64,000 nucleotides of DNA, from contig OX637394.1 of the NCBI GenBank assembly GCA_951799425.1, positions 5,343,501-5,407,500 on the forward strand, given 5' to 3'. A program made the translations under genes and the position numbers. The notes beneath the pieces are model-generated. The model was not told where the DNA came from. It searched no databases and saw only the letters and a list, made by a program, of their open reading frames with translations. Source of the stretch: Ilex aquifolium (lineage: Eukaryota > Streptophyta > Magnoliopsida > Aquifoliales > Aquifoliaceae). Shown here piece after piece: positions 1-10,323 of this stretch. Each line of letters begins with the position of its first letter. The stretch's first letter is position 1.

Positions 1-790
1 TTGCGATGAAAGTTGGATTAAGATTCTGTTCTGGCCATCTTCTTGGGATCTGTTTCTTGTGTTATTTCATAATGATACATTGTCCCAAAGACACCAGTTT
101 TAAATTCTGTACAAAGACACCTATAAGGTATTTGACCAATTGTCCCAAAGATTCTTGACAGTTTTTTTTTAACACACACATACACGCCTCATAGACATAC
201 ACCTTCTTGAACAATAGCCACACAGAGGCACACCCACCCAACACACAAACACATACTCCGTCACTAATACACATTGTGTTTGTTTGTTTGTTTTCTGGTG
301 GTTGCCTCGCAACTATATTTTTCACTTGGTGAATTTATGAGTTGTGTTAGATTACCACAATTTTTTTTTTCTTTAGGTACCGTTCAATTAGTATGCACCT
401 GTTATAGATTAGTTTTTTGGTTGAGGTACTTCTGGTACCTCCTTAATCCTTTCAGGCTCTGTGATTCTTCAGGTTCCATTCAGGTGTTTGGTTCGTTTGC
501 CCTTTTTGTTTGTGTAGTTTACCTTTCCTTTTTTGTTTTTCATGTTATCTTTGATTTACAATGTTCAAATTAGATGTAAATACTACCCATTCTTATTAAG
601 CATTTGATATTCTCATGTCTGAGTTCTAAATTGCATGATTAGTGCTCGATTCTGCATTGCACAATGTCTATAAATTGCATGATTAGTGTTCGATTCTGCT
701 TTGGATATAATCTTATATTTTTTTAGAGTATATAACGATATATAAAACATTAGATATGCAACTCAGGCCTTTATCATGTTGTTTCTGCAG
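1..790. other. non-coding sequence left of the orphan exon
   Basis: No exon or RNA gene is recognised here. The stretch is AT-rich with CA/CT-rich low complexity around 165-265 and two nearby copies of a short motif containing TTGTCCCAAAGA (about 80 and 140). The short open frames have biased composition and no family resemblance. It could be intron of a gene lying off the left edge. Confidence 0.4.
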
Positions 791-860
791 ATTGTGGAAT
801 ATGCAAAGAAGAAAGACTTCACTTCTATTATAATTGTCCACACTAATCGCCGTGAACCAG
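791..860 (+). pseudogene. orphan exon resembling ribosome production factor 1 (Brix domain)
   Basis: A 70-nt exon-like block lies between a splice acceptor (TTTCTGCAG) and a donor (GTAAATG). It translates as IVEYAKKKDFTSIIIVHTNR followed by REP. I recognise this as a segment of plant RPF1, a Brix-domain protein of 60S ribosome maturation in the nucleolus. The next expected exon, starting near a DALLIIGLPDG-like segment, is not found downstream. No preceding exon is visible in the first 790 bases either. It is therefore either one exon of a gene with very long introns that ends off the left edge, or a captured fragment. A Helitron 3' terminus lies 1.4 kb downstream, so capture by a Helitron is possible but unproven. 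Family assignment is from memory of the conserved peptide. Confidence 0.5.
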
Positions 861-2214
861 GTAAATGCTCTCAGGATTAATTTTCCTGGCCTTTAATTTC
901 CAACTAGAAATGGATATTCTATTGAAATAAAATGCTCCGTATATTTATTCATCTGAAAATTTCATCTTGCATTGATGTTGAAATGTTACCAACATTGGTA
1001 GTTGGTCTATATTGTATTTTAGTTTGTTAATCCATGTTATGTTTTATTTGACAATCTGTGATCTACAATTAAATATTTTGTTGTTATTGGATTCGTTATT
1101 TAAATATTATTAAGTTTGTAAATAATTTAAACATTATTTATGAACTAAATATTTAAACATTATTTAGTTCATAAATAATAAAAAAACGTGCAGGAGATTT
1201 GGTGCTTTATAAGGAATGGTAACTTCTCTAACATATTGGAAGAGGAAGAGTTTATCATCTCAAATCTTTGATTATCTCAAAGCTAGAAATGCCTGATGAA
1301 CTTCGGGAAGTGCTCTTGATTTGTAATAGAATGTTGCTGCAAATAAGTAAAGCATTAGAGCTTTTTTTCCTTCTTTCTTAAAAATTCCTAAAGTCTTTTT
1401 CTCCAAATAACTAAGAAGATTTAGGTGTCCGATTGATTTAAGGAGCAGAAGACTACCTAAACAATAATAGGTTGAAAAATTGTTGTAAAGTTCAAAACAG
1501 TAGTTAGATGCATGGAATTCTTAAATATATTTACAAAGGAAAATAAATAATCTGCATTACGTCACTAGGATTCAGTGTTGAAAAGAAAGGCACCATCTCT
1601 ATTGAGAGTGATAAGTTTGTTTGGTGATGCATCAAAAAAAGTTTGGTTTCTTAGAAGTGCTTCTTTTGCCTTTCGAAAGATTGTTAGCACATGATTTAAC
1701 AAAACAGGTCATTCCGAAGTGTTGGTCCCGCCAATGCTAGCTGTTGGAATAAGTAGACCTAAAACAGGTCGAACTTTGACATAGTTGCCCAAAGTAGGTG
1801 TTTGAACTTCTGAATTCATGTGTTCAAGCTTTGACAGAAGGAGGTTCTACTGTTGCACCAAACAATGAATACAGGTCGTATTCATTCTTTTGGAAGCTGG
1901 TGGAATTTCAAATGGTAAAACTTATTTTTTTGACAGCATTTGTGAACTTATTTTTATTATGTAGATGGTTGCATTTGTGGATAGTTTTTTGTTTGAGATA
2001 GTTATTACATTGGTGGATTGAGTTTATAATTATGTTTTGTTGTTGAATTGGATTATGGTAATAGTAACGAATACGATAAAAATATTGTTGATTTCATTTA
2101 TTACTTAAAGATTGTAAAATTTGATTTGGTTCTATTAGTATTTTTTTTCCTAATGTATTTGTATATGTGTTGTTGCTTTGGAGAATTTTTTGTTCATTTT
2201 TTACAAGTAACGCA
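861..2214. other. non-coding, possibly the interior of a Helitron
   Basis: No coding exon is recognised. The sequence is AT-rich, with a local palindrome of ATTTAAACATTATTTA type around 1085-1180. It ends at a clear Helitron 3' terminus, so some of it may be Helitron interior, but I could not find a matching 5' TC end. Confidence 0.35.
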
Positions 2215-2241
2215 GTGCCTTCAGGCACGGACAATGACTAG
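2215..2241 (+). mobile_element. Helitron 3' terminus, plus strand
   Basis: A perfect 14-nt hairpin GTGCCTTCAGGCAC (2215-2228) is followed by 9 nt and CTAG at 2238-2241, then a host T. This is the canonical Helitron 3' end. The sequence just after it (ATGCATATAATAAAA) resembles a worn Helitron 5' end, so another copy may begin here head-to-tail. The 5' end of the element finishing at 2241 was not located. Confidence 0.75.
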
Positions 2242-2293
2242 TATATGCATATAATAAAAACAAAATATATCTAAAATCTATTAAAACTCTAAT

Positions 2294-2544
2294 AACAAAG
2301 ATTATCTCTAATAAAATATAAATTCATTAACATATGCCGTCTTATTTATCTATCTATATTGATATTTATATCTATATATATAATCCAATCTATATAATAA
2401 GCAGTTCAAACGCGTAATTTAAAATTAACAAAATAATAATATAATAACAATGATTATTGCTAGCAAAATATAGGTTTATTAACATATGTCATCCTATATT
2501 TATCTATCTATCTATATCTATACGTATAATCTATAATATAAAAC
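2294..2544. repeat. diverged direct duplication of about 100 bp
   Basis: Positions 2294-2402 and 2446-2544 are two diverged copies of the same AT-rich block: an ACAAAGATTAT/ACAATGATTAT start, an ATTAACATATG core and a TTATCTATCTATAT tail. The first copy ends in TCTATATAATAAG at 2388, the 5' signature of the local Helitron family. The pair may be two Helitron remnants in tandem. Confidence 0.5.
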
Positions 2545-2551
2545 AGTAGGT

Positions 2552-3172
2552 CTGTTAAAATTCGACACGACACGATTAACCGACACGAATTGACACTAAT
2601 TAAACGGGTTTGGGTGAGACCTTAACGGGTTTGAGTGGTAAACAGGTTGACGTGTCAGACACATTTAATAAACGGGTCGTGTTCGAGTGAGATCTGTCAA
2701 CCCGTTTATCACCTGTTTACCAGTTTAAATAAATTTAATATAATAATAAATGAGTAAAAAAAAAAATAAAGAAAACATTTCAAAAAAAAAAAGTAAGGAC
2801 ATCAGTAGTAGGAAAATGAAGCTTTGAGCCTTGAGGCATTGAATTGCCTTTTGACCATTTTCTTTGAATCCCACATCGACAAGGAGTGAAGAGAGGAGAC
2901 TTCAGTTGCCTATAAAAAAAGGTAGTGGGCTTCTCATTTTAATCAACCTTTGTAGTGTAATTTTAACGTGAGCTATTGGCTAGAATTCATTCAGTTGAGG
3001 AAAGTACAGTTGGAAGCAAAGAAATGGAATGTAAAAATTTATTAAAATAATATATATATATATATATATTTTAAATGGGTTAAACGAGTCGTATCGTGTT
3101 ACCTGTTTATTAAACGGTTCGTGTTTGTGTTAAAACAGTACAGATTTTAATAAGTCCATCCGACAGTCTTAA
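2552..3172. repeat. transposon-like block with CACGACACGA-type subterminal repeats
   Basis: Both flanks (about 2555-2720 and 3070-3150) are rich in short motifs such as CGACACGA, AAACGGGTTT and TTAAACGG in both orientations. The ends are loosely inverted (GTTAAAATTCGACACG against a TATTAAAATCTG type). A similar CACGAACACGAC-rich stretch recurs at 15130-15680. I infer an old non-autonomous element but could not define termini or a target duplication. Confidence 0.35.
2868..2920 (+). promoter_or_regulatory. snRNA-type promoter: USE plus TATA
   Basis: ATCCCACATCG at 2868-2878 matches the plant snRNA upstream sequence element RTCCCACATCG. A TATA element (TATAAAAAAA) follows at 2911, a gap of 32 nt. 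That gap fits the RNA polymerase II class (U1/U2/U4/U5) rather than the shorter Pol III class (U6/U3). Transcription would begin near 2940. The sequence there does not look like any U-snRNA I know, so the promoter may be an orphan or drive a degenerate snRNA. Confidence 0.45.
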
Positions 3173-3585
3173 ATAGACTTATTCAGCAGCCACCAATATC
3201 CCTCTCAAAACCATTCACATTGAATTCTCCCCCTCCAATTCCACCACTTCTCACTTACGTTGTGGCTCAGATCGCTTGACGATTATTGATCTGATGGTCC
3301 TAATGCTAAATTCTCTCTCTCAATTTTTTGAACAAGACTTTTATTCCTTTCACAATTCTAAGATTTCGATATCTCTTATAAGTCTCTCTCTCTATCTCAT
3401 ACTACACATTAATTAGATCGTTAATTATGACTCTATTTAATTACGGATTATTTTTAATTTTTTTAAATAAATAAATAGACTTTAAATACAGATTATTTTC
3501 ATCAAAACAAATTGAATGACTATAATATAGGTCATATTTTGTATTGAAATAAAAATATTATAATATTCGAATGGTATAATAAGTG

Positions 3586-3620
<35 letters not shown>

Positions 3621-3628
3621 GTGATATA
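3173..3628. other. AT-rich spacer with a TA microsatellite
   Basis: No gene seen. A (TA)n run of about 13 units sits at 3591-3616, directly before the Helitron 5' end at 3629. Confidence 0.6.
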
Positions 3629-3998
3629 TCTATATAATAATACACCTAGGAACTTGAATTTTTATCTCTTACATATTTTCCCCTTCAAAAACATCACATC
3701 ACTCATTTCTATCCCATATTTAATCATTTAATATTTGATTAATTTATAGCTTAACATAATTTTTATTTTGACATTATTCATACACGACAGTATATACATG
3801 CTGAATTTTTTTATTGGATTATATATTTTGAAAAAATTTTATCGATATTTTTTAAAAAATAATAGGTAAAAATAAATTTTAAATGACATAATTAAAGAAA
3901 ATGAAGAAAAAAAAAATATTATTTAATATAATAGAATTGATTTTTTGGACGCTCAAATTTTATATTTCATCGTGCCTTTAGGCACGAGTTATGACTAG
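3629..3998 (+). mobile_element. short non-autonomous Helitron, complete
   Basis: The 5' end is TCTATATAATAATACACC at 3629. The 3' end is hairpin GTGCCTTTAGGCAC (3972-3985), 9 nt, then CTAG at 3995-3998, inserted between A and T. The 370-bp body has no coding capacity and is AT-rich. A shorter relative lies in reverse orientation at 63187-63427; they share ATGAAATATAAAATT next to the hairpin and an AAAATATGTAAG stretch near the 5' end. Confidence 0.8.
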
Positions 3999-4013
3999 TC
4001 CTTTATAACTTAA

Positions 4014-5298
4014 CTAGTTATTTCTCGTGTTTGAAGGCACGGAGTAATAAAAAAAAATGGTCAATAATAAACATATTTGTATTCACACCCAAAATCAAAT
4101 TACAAACATAAATGAGAGATAAAGAAATGTAAGTACCGATTATAATAGGGGTGAGCAGTGTTAGTGGTGGTGGGCGACAATAGTGATAGTGGGAGACGGT
4201 GATAGTTGTGGTGGGTGACGACCACCGTGGTGGTGGGTTTTGGATAACGATGATGGTAGTGGTAGACGTGGGTGACAGCGATGGTGGGTGTGGGTGGTGG
4301 TGGACGACGGTGATGGTGGTTGACTGTGGTGGTGGTGGGACGATGACGGTGGTGGTGAGCGGTGACGATGGTGGTGGTGAGCGACAATGAGTGTTTCTAG
4401 GCGATAGTGTGATGGGTGGTAGCGAATGGCGGCGATGGTAAGTGTGGTTGGGGGTAGGTGACAATGGGTGGCTGTAGTAGTGGTGGGCGATGACGGGTGG
4501 TGGTGGTAGGTGTGGTGAGAGTGGATGACAGTGGCTACGGGTGGTGGTGGGTTGTGGTAGCGGGTGATGGTGGGCAACAATGGTAGTGGTAGGTGCTTAC
4601 GGTGGATGACAGTGGTAGTGGGATGATGGTAATAATGGTAATAGGTATAAGAATAAGATGATGATGGTGGTGGGTGGTGACAGTGGACGACGATGGTAGC
4701 AATCAGTGGTGGGTAGCGATGGTGGTGGTGGTGGTGGCGATGGGGCAATGAGGGTGGGGTGGGGGTGCAAGTGGGGCAATGACGGTGGTGGGTTGGCGAT
4801 GGTAATGGTAGTTGTGATGGTCGTGGAGGTGGTGGTGGGGGTAGTGGTAGTGAAGGTGGTGGGGCGATGGTGGTAGTGGTGATGGTGGTGGTGGGGCAAT
4901 GAAGGAGGTGGCGGCGGTGGTGGGGCGTTGATGGTAATGGTGATGGTGGTGGTGGTAGGGTGGTGGTAGCGTGGTGGTAGCGATAGTGATGAATTGGTGT
5001 GATAGGGTGGCGATAGTGGTGGCGACGACGGTGGTGGGGGTGGCAATGGGGGTAGTAGAGGTAGTGGTAGAGCGGTTTCAAACACTATTTTTTTTTTTAA
5101 AGTACTTATGAAAAATAATTCCTAAAAAAATTACTCCAAACACACTCTTAGGGACCTATTTTTCCTATTAAATTTGGATTTTAATATTAGCGTCAGATTA
5201 ACTTTAAAGTAAAATTTAAAGAGATCTCAATCGCGAATAGCAAAAGTCATCTTGTTTATCTTTTGAGATTTGAATTGTATTGTATTTTATTATATAGA
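4014..5298 (-). mobile_element. non-autonomous Helitron with GGT-rich core (copy A)
   Basis: Read on the minus strand, the element starts TCTATATAATAAAATAC at 5298. It ends with a degenerate hairpin (GTGCCTTCAAACAC at 4040-4027), 9 nt and CTAG at 4017-4014, followed by a host T. Between conserved ends lies an imperfect GGT/GGC array at about 4146-5075. The conserved flank at 5076-5290 matches the flanks of the four Helitrons at 34.9-37.9 kb. There is no Rep/helicase gene, so it depends on enzymes in trans. Confidence 0.8.
4146..5075. repeat. imperfect GGT/GGC trinucleotide-derived array
   Basis: About 930 bp built from GGTGGT, GATGGT, GGTAGT and GGCGAT variants on the plus strand. All frames stay open for long distances, giving His/Pro/Thr-rich reading on one strand and Gly/Val/Asp-rich on the other. 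This is low-complexity DNA inside Helitron copy A, not a gene. Confidence 0.85.
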
Positions 5299-6681
5299 TT
5301 AGGAAAAACTTGTGTCTGAAGGTATAGTACATTAAAAAAAAATCGAGCATTAAATTTAGACGCAAAATAATTAAGCACTGAACTCGAACGCATACTAAGT
5401 TGAAAGCCTAAACTGACCTTATATTCCATGCCTTAAGACACTGTACAATTTTTTTTTATAAAAATGAACATTATTCTTGAATACGAATTAAACCGAGTTC
5501 ACAAATTAAAATTGAACGTAACTTCAAAAAATCCATACTCAATTATAATCCCCGCTCTTAACCATCTTCTTCCACAAAACCAATGCGGCAATAAGATGTA
5601 TAGAAGAAAAGATAATAAATAATAATTTGAATTAAATAGTACCAAAACCAAGTAATTGCGTCCAACTCAAATGCCTTTAATCACAAAAGTATGAAGTAAT
5701 AAATGAGCTCCACAAACTAACTTAAATGATTTTGCAATTTCTATTATTCCAATTCAATTCGATTACATATTCAATTCGAATCGAACATAAAATTATAGTT
5801 ATTCACAAATCCAATTACATATCCAATAGCATAATCAAACAAATTTCACAAATCTAAATTGAACTTAATCAAATCGAATTAAAATTAATCTCAAATTAAA
5901 CCTAATCTAACAAAGTTCACAAATCTAAATTATGTGTGTATTGGATTTGGGCAAAGATGGAAGAAAGTGTATGTATTATGTGTGCTCTGTGTGTATTGTG
6001 TTGTGTGTGCATGTGTGTTCTGGGTCTTGGGAGATGGGTTCAGCAAGCAAAGAAAGGGGTGTTTGCGCAGAGGAGGAAGAAGAGTGGGAGGTGTTGTCTG
6101 CTGTGTCTTGGGGGTGTGGTCTGCTGTGTCTTGAGGGGTGGATTCAGCAACCAAAGAATAAAGGGGGTTTGCGCAGAGGGGGAAGAAGGGTGGGGGTGTG
6201 GTCTGCTGAGTCTTGGGGGTGGGTTCAGCAAGCAAAGAAGAGGGGGGGTGTAGTCTGCTAGGTCTTGGGGGGGTGGGTTTAGCAAGCAGGGGTGTTTGAG
6301 CAGAGGGGGAAGAAGGACGAAGGGTGTGATATGTGCGTGAGTGAAGCTCTTTTTTTTGGTTTGGGGGGGGGGGGGGGGGAGGGAGCGTTTGCTTGAGAAA
6401 TACCTTGTTATGGCGGTGAGGTTGTGGTTGTGGCTGTAGAGAAGTCCTTGGCAGTGGCTTTGATGGTGGTTACAGAGAGAGAGGAGTGAAGAGGAAGGTA
6501 AAAAAAAAAAAAAAAAGAAGAAAGAAAAGTAGATACTAGATTTAGGGAAAACGCCATGTTGGGTCTCGCCGCCTCTCTGACAATGGTAATGATACTGGTG
6601 AAGTGCGTGAGAAGTGATGAGTTTGGGCGAAAAAATATATATGGGATAAAATTCAAAGTATGAGTTATTTTATTATATAGA
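5299..6681 (-). mobile_element. probable second Helitron abutting copy A (copy B)
   Basis: On the minus strand a TCTATATAATAAAATAACTC 5' end lies at 6681. At the other side, 5299-5302 reads CTAA (a permitted CTRR end) on the minus strand, immediately against the TC of copy A. It is preceded by a worn hairpin (ACCTTCAGACAC region, about 5312-5326). So B and A stand head-to-tail with no spacer. The interior is AT-rich and carries a G-rich minisatellite. The 5' end is clear; the 3' end is degenerate, so the call is an inference. Confidence 0.55.
5985..6335. repeat. G-rich minisatellite, about four diverged units
   Basis: Units of roughly 75-90 bp share GGGTTCAGCAAGCAAAGAA, GTTTGCGCAGAGG, GAAGAAG and GTCTGCTGTGTCTTGGG. 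Copies start near 6035, 6130, 6225 and 6275, the last partial. Open frames across it are composition artefacts. A run of about 17 G follows at 6363. Confidence 0.7.
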
Positions 6682-8049
6682 TATTTTTGTAATTATCGAT
6701 ATTTTGGCAAAGGGATCAAAACTTAATACATGATCCCCAATGCATTTGTTTGATGTTGGGATTAGCTGTGAGCTTGGTGTTCGGAAGCTTCATTTGTAAG
6801 ACTGAGGAGAACACTCGTAGGTGTCAATTAATTTAGTGCAAGTGGCTCGTAGATGAAACATTCCTTCTTTCTTCAATCCCAACAATCTAAATAAGATAGC
6901 TTTTTACTTTATGTTTTAAACTACTTCTAAACTCTCTATTTTCATATCTGTAAGCTTAATTTTTATTTTTTTTATCTCTCATTTTATTTAAGACGAGCTC
7001 TAGAAAAGTGTTTTGTGCATCGCTCTTTGCCTCTATATCAAAGACATATGCTTTCCTTATTTTTTTATTTTATTTTTATTTTCAATTATTTATTTGTGAT
7101 TTACATGATTAAAACGATATTCAATATTTTACTCAATTATTTGATACAACTATCTCATTGTTTTATTTTCCCAACCAGTAACCTCGGACCATACTCAAGA
7201 TCTATGAGTTTTATATTATATCAATAATATTCTGCATTTTTTAAACTTTAACTATACCTAACTTTCCTTTTAATTACATTATCAATTGCACTTAATTGTA
7301 CATAACTCCTATAACCACCTAATTTTATTTATTTTTTATTTTTTTATTTTTTCTATTTGGACAAAAATATCTAAGAAAGAAAAACTGAAAGTATGGCCTG
7401 TTATGATAATTTCATTTTGCATAAAAAAAATTTATGAACACTGCTCCATTGTGGGATTGAGAGGCACGAATAGCCCTTTTTTTCTTTCTTTTTTTTGGGT
7501 AAATGAATAGTTGTCTGACTATCAAATAGGCCACAAACCATGAAGTAAATATTCAATGTAATGATTAATTACTGTTATGAAATAAATATTCAATGTAATA
7601 ATTAATTATTTTATTATTATTATTACATAGTATCATCGTTAATAATAAACAAATAAATGAACATAATAGATCACACCAGCCAGAGATGGCGTGAACAATT
7701 TGTTTTTTTGGAAGGCATTGAAAAGGATTTTTGTAATAGCGAACATCAGGTAACTTGGTAATGTAAAACAACATGATCGATGAAGTATAAATATTCTAAT
7801 TGTGGACGTGTACACATTTGCTTCAACCATATATTTACCAAGAAGATCATAACTTGCCAAACTATACTATCCATACAAACATTTATTTTTAAGAGTAATG
7901 TTATCAAAAATATAGATTAAAATGATGTAGTATTACTATAATAATATTTTTAACCTTTATTTTTTTTTTATCAGTTTAGCATTACTCTTTTTCAAATTTG
8001 TACGCCATTAATGGTGTGTTTTGTTTAGGTATTTAGAGATTTGATTGGA
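6682..8049. other. AT-rich intergenic sequence
   Basis: No gene or bounded transposon recognised. A short tandem duplication of an AAATATTCAATGTAAT-type unit lies at about 7545-7605. Short open frames are T-rich and without family features. Confidence 0.5.
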
Positions 8050-8058
8050 TTAATTTAA

Positions 8059-8996
8059 GGGTGGGATTATTCCCACCCCACAAATGTCTATTTTCACCTC
8101 ATTTAATTTTTTATTATCAAACTACTAAGCTCACATCTTCTATACTCACCTCATTAGTAATTAAGTTCATCATATGCTACATACACTCCCTTTAATAAGT
8201 AAATCTATTTTATATTTTGTTATTAGGGTTTTATTCTCTATCTCATCTCATGCACTTGCAAAAATACTTTTTTAATGTGAATTTTTCCAGTAATATACAT
8301 GTTAGTATTACTTCTTAATTTAATTTTATGTTTGATTTCATGTTTGTTATATGAATTTTCATTATTTTTCGGTATATTTTGATATCTCTGTTAAGTTTAA
8401 TATTTTTTTAATTAAGTTTTATATGTGTGTATATATATGTATGCTTTCAGTTTTTTTTTTAATCTTGTTTAGGTTTTGCATCTATGTTATTTTTTTTTTC
8501 TTGTTCAATTTTTTGTCTGTGCTTGATGCTTATTTTTTTTGTCATGTTCGATTTTGCGTCTTGTAGTTTTGCTATTCTTTTAATCTTTGATTGATTTTTT
8601 TCCTATTCTTGTTTCGGTTTGCTTCTTTCTTTCTGATTTTTCTTTGTTTCGTTCTTTTATTTCTTCTTTTTATAGTTTGCTTTTTTTTTTTTGTTCTTTT
8701 CTTTTTTCTTGTTTCGGCATTAAAACTTTTTTTTTTACTTGTTTCGTTTTTTGTTTTTTTTTTCTTGTTTCAGTTTTGCTTATTTCTTTGTTTTCCTTGT
8801 TTCGTAAATATATTTATGCATTCAAAATAATTATCTTTTTTCATTATTTGTTTTTCTTTCGATGACTTATTTCATTAAAGAGGTGTACATAGAATAAGTA
8901 AGCTTAACTATTAATGAACTGTATGTAGCATATGGTGGGTTTAGTTATTAGTGGTTTGATAATGAGAAATTAAATGGGGTGGGAATAACCACATCC
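8059..8996. mobile_element. non-autonomous Mutator-like element, complete (copy 1)
   Basis: Long imperfect terminal inverted repeats start GGGTGGGATTATTCCCACC on the left and (reverse complement) GGATGTGGTTATTCCCACC on the right, extending about 70 bp. The element is flanked by the perfect 9-bp duplication TTAATTTAA (8050-8058 and 8997-9005), the Mutator hallmark. The interior is very T-rich with repeated TTTTCTTGTTTC motifs and no transposase. A second copy lies at 23041-23917. Confidence 0.88.
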
Positions 8997-9005
8997 TTAA
9001 TTTAA

Positions 9006-10323
9006 TCTGGTAATGATGTAATACAAAGTTTAGAATAGGTTACAACGACCGTTATTAATTTCTCATTAATATATATCTGATTCACTATTATTGTTTAACA
9101 CTTAATATTAGGTATTAAATTTATTACACAAAGAATAAAGCTTAAATAATACTCTTATTAATACTATTTATATGTATTAGATAGGAACTAATTATGCAAT
9201 CACATATTTTATTTTGTACCCGAACCAAACATAGTCCAAAGAATTAGTAAAAACTTCTAGAAACCTTACCATTTTCTTTACTCAAAAAAGGTCGCAATGG
9301 GCTAATTGGTCAACAAAATCTGCTGCTGTGTATATTTTGTCAACAGCCGAAGTGCTCGAAGACAAATTTTCGCAACTTAAGTCCTCCAACACTTGCTATG
9401 GAGGAGTTGACTATACTACTTCAAAAAAAAAAAAAATTTGGTACCATACATCTATTTATCACATTTATAATTATTTTTATTATATTAATGGTACTCAAAA
9501 AATAATAAAAATAATTACCACAAATATAATAAAAATACTCACAAATGTGATAAATTACTAACAAATATGATAAATTTTTTTGTATCGAAGAAAAAAAATA
9601 AAAATAATTACCACAAATATATCAAAAAAACCTACAAAAATAATAAATTTTTTTATTATAAAATGACCCACAAAAATTATAAAAATATCCATTAAAATAA
9701 GAAAAATGTTATTTGAACCTTATTTAAGGACTTAATGATGTTGTATTGGTTGTACATCATTAACTTCCTAAATAAGATCCCCGAATAAGGTCCCTATAAC
9801 ATTGGTCTTAAAATAATAAAAATTGGAAGTACCGAAGTTTTTCTTTTAACACCATAGTTAAGTCCTGCTATGGAAAGTTTTCCTGTTTTCATGGTAAAAT
9901 TTGAGGTGCTATGGAAAGTTTTCCTGTTTTTATAGTAAATTTTGAGGTTCGACACTGCACTAACATTCACAAATTTAGAATCAGCTGTAGTTAAGGAAAC
10001 AAATAGTAAAACATAAGAGTAATTTTTCACAAAGATCGCATGAACCCAAAATAAAATTAAAAATTTAAGACTTAACTAGTTCTCGACACCAACCTTAAAA
10101 TTTCACTACCATTTTGTTAATGATGAATATCACTTATACACTGGCCACTTAATAAATTTTCGGCAGATGATTGCTGAGTTGACCATGGAATTTAAGCCCT
10201 TCCAGAAACCGTTCCATTTTCTTCCACTCAACATTGTGGTTGGGTTCCAACCTTGCAATCAGTCAAGAATGTCTGCTATAGTAACCCCACATCATCTTCC
10301 ACCTACACTCCTATAAGAGAGTC
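9006..10323. other. intergenic region upstream of the DUF26 gene
   Basis: AT-rich. Short ACCACAAATATAAT-type repeats occur at 9440-9690. Two copies of a 40-bp unit starting GCTATGGAAAGTTTTCCTG stand at 9867 and 9908. No exon is recognised. The last 200 bp should contain the promoter and leader of the gene at 10324, but no convincing TATA box was identified. Confidence 0.5.

Noticed and set aside
4018-5085. Several long overlapping frames giving His/Pro/Thr-rich or Gly/Val-rich proteins
   Set aside because: They are open because the DNA is a GGT/GGC-derived array within Helitron copy A; several frames on both strands are open at once and composition is that of a microsatellite.
5930-6285. Overlapping Gly/Trp/Cys-rich and Pro-rich frames
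   Set aside because: Four or more frames open at once across a G-rich minisatellite.
8587-8865. Phe/Leu-rich frames in the T-rich MULE core
   Set aside because: Produced by poly-T composition; two frames overlap and neither resembles a membrane protein family.
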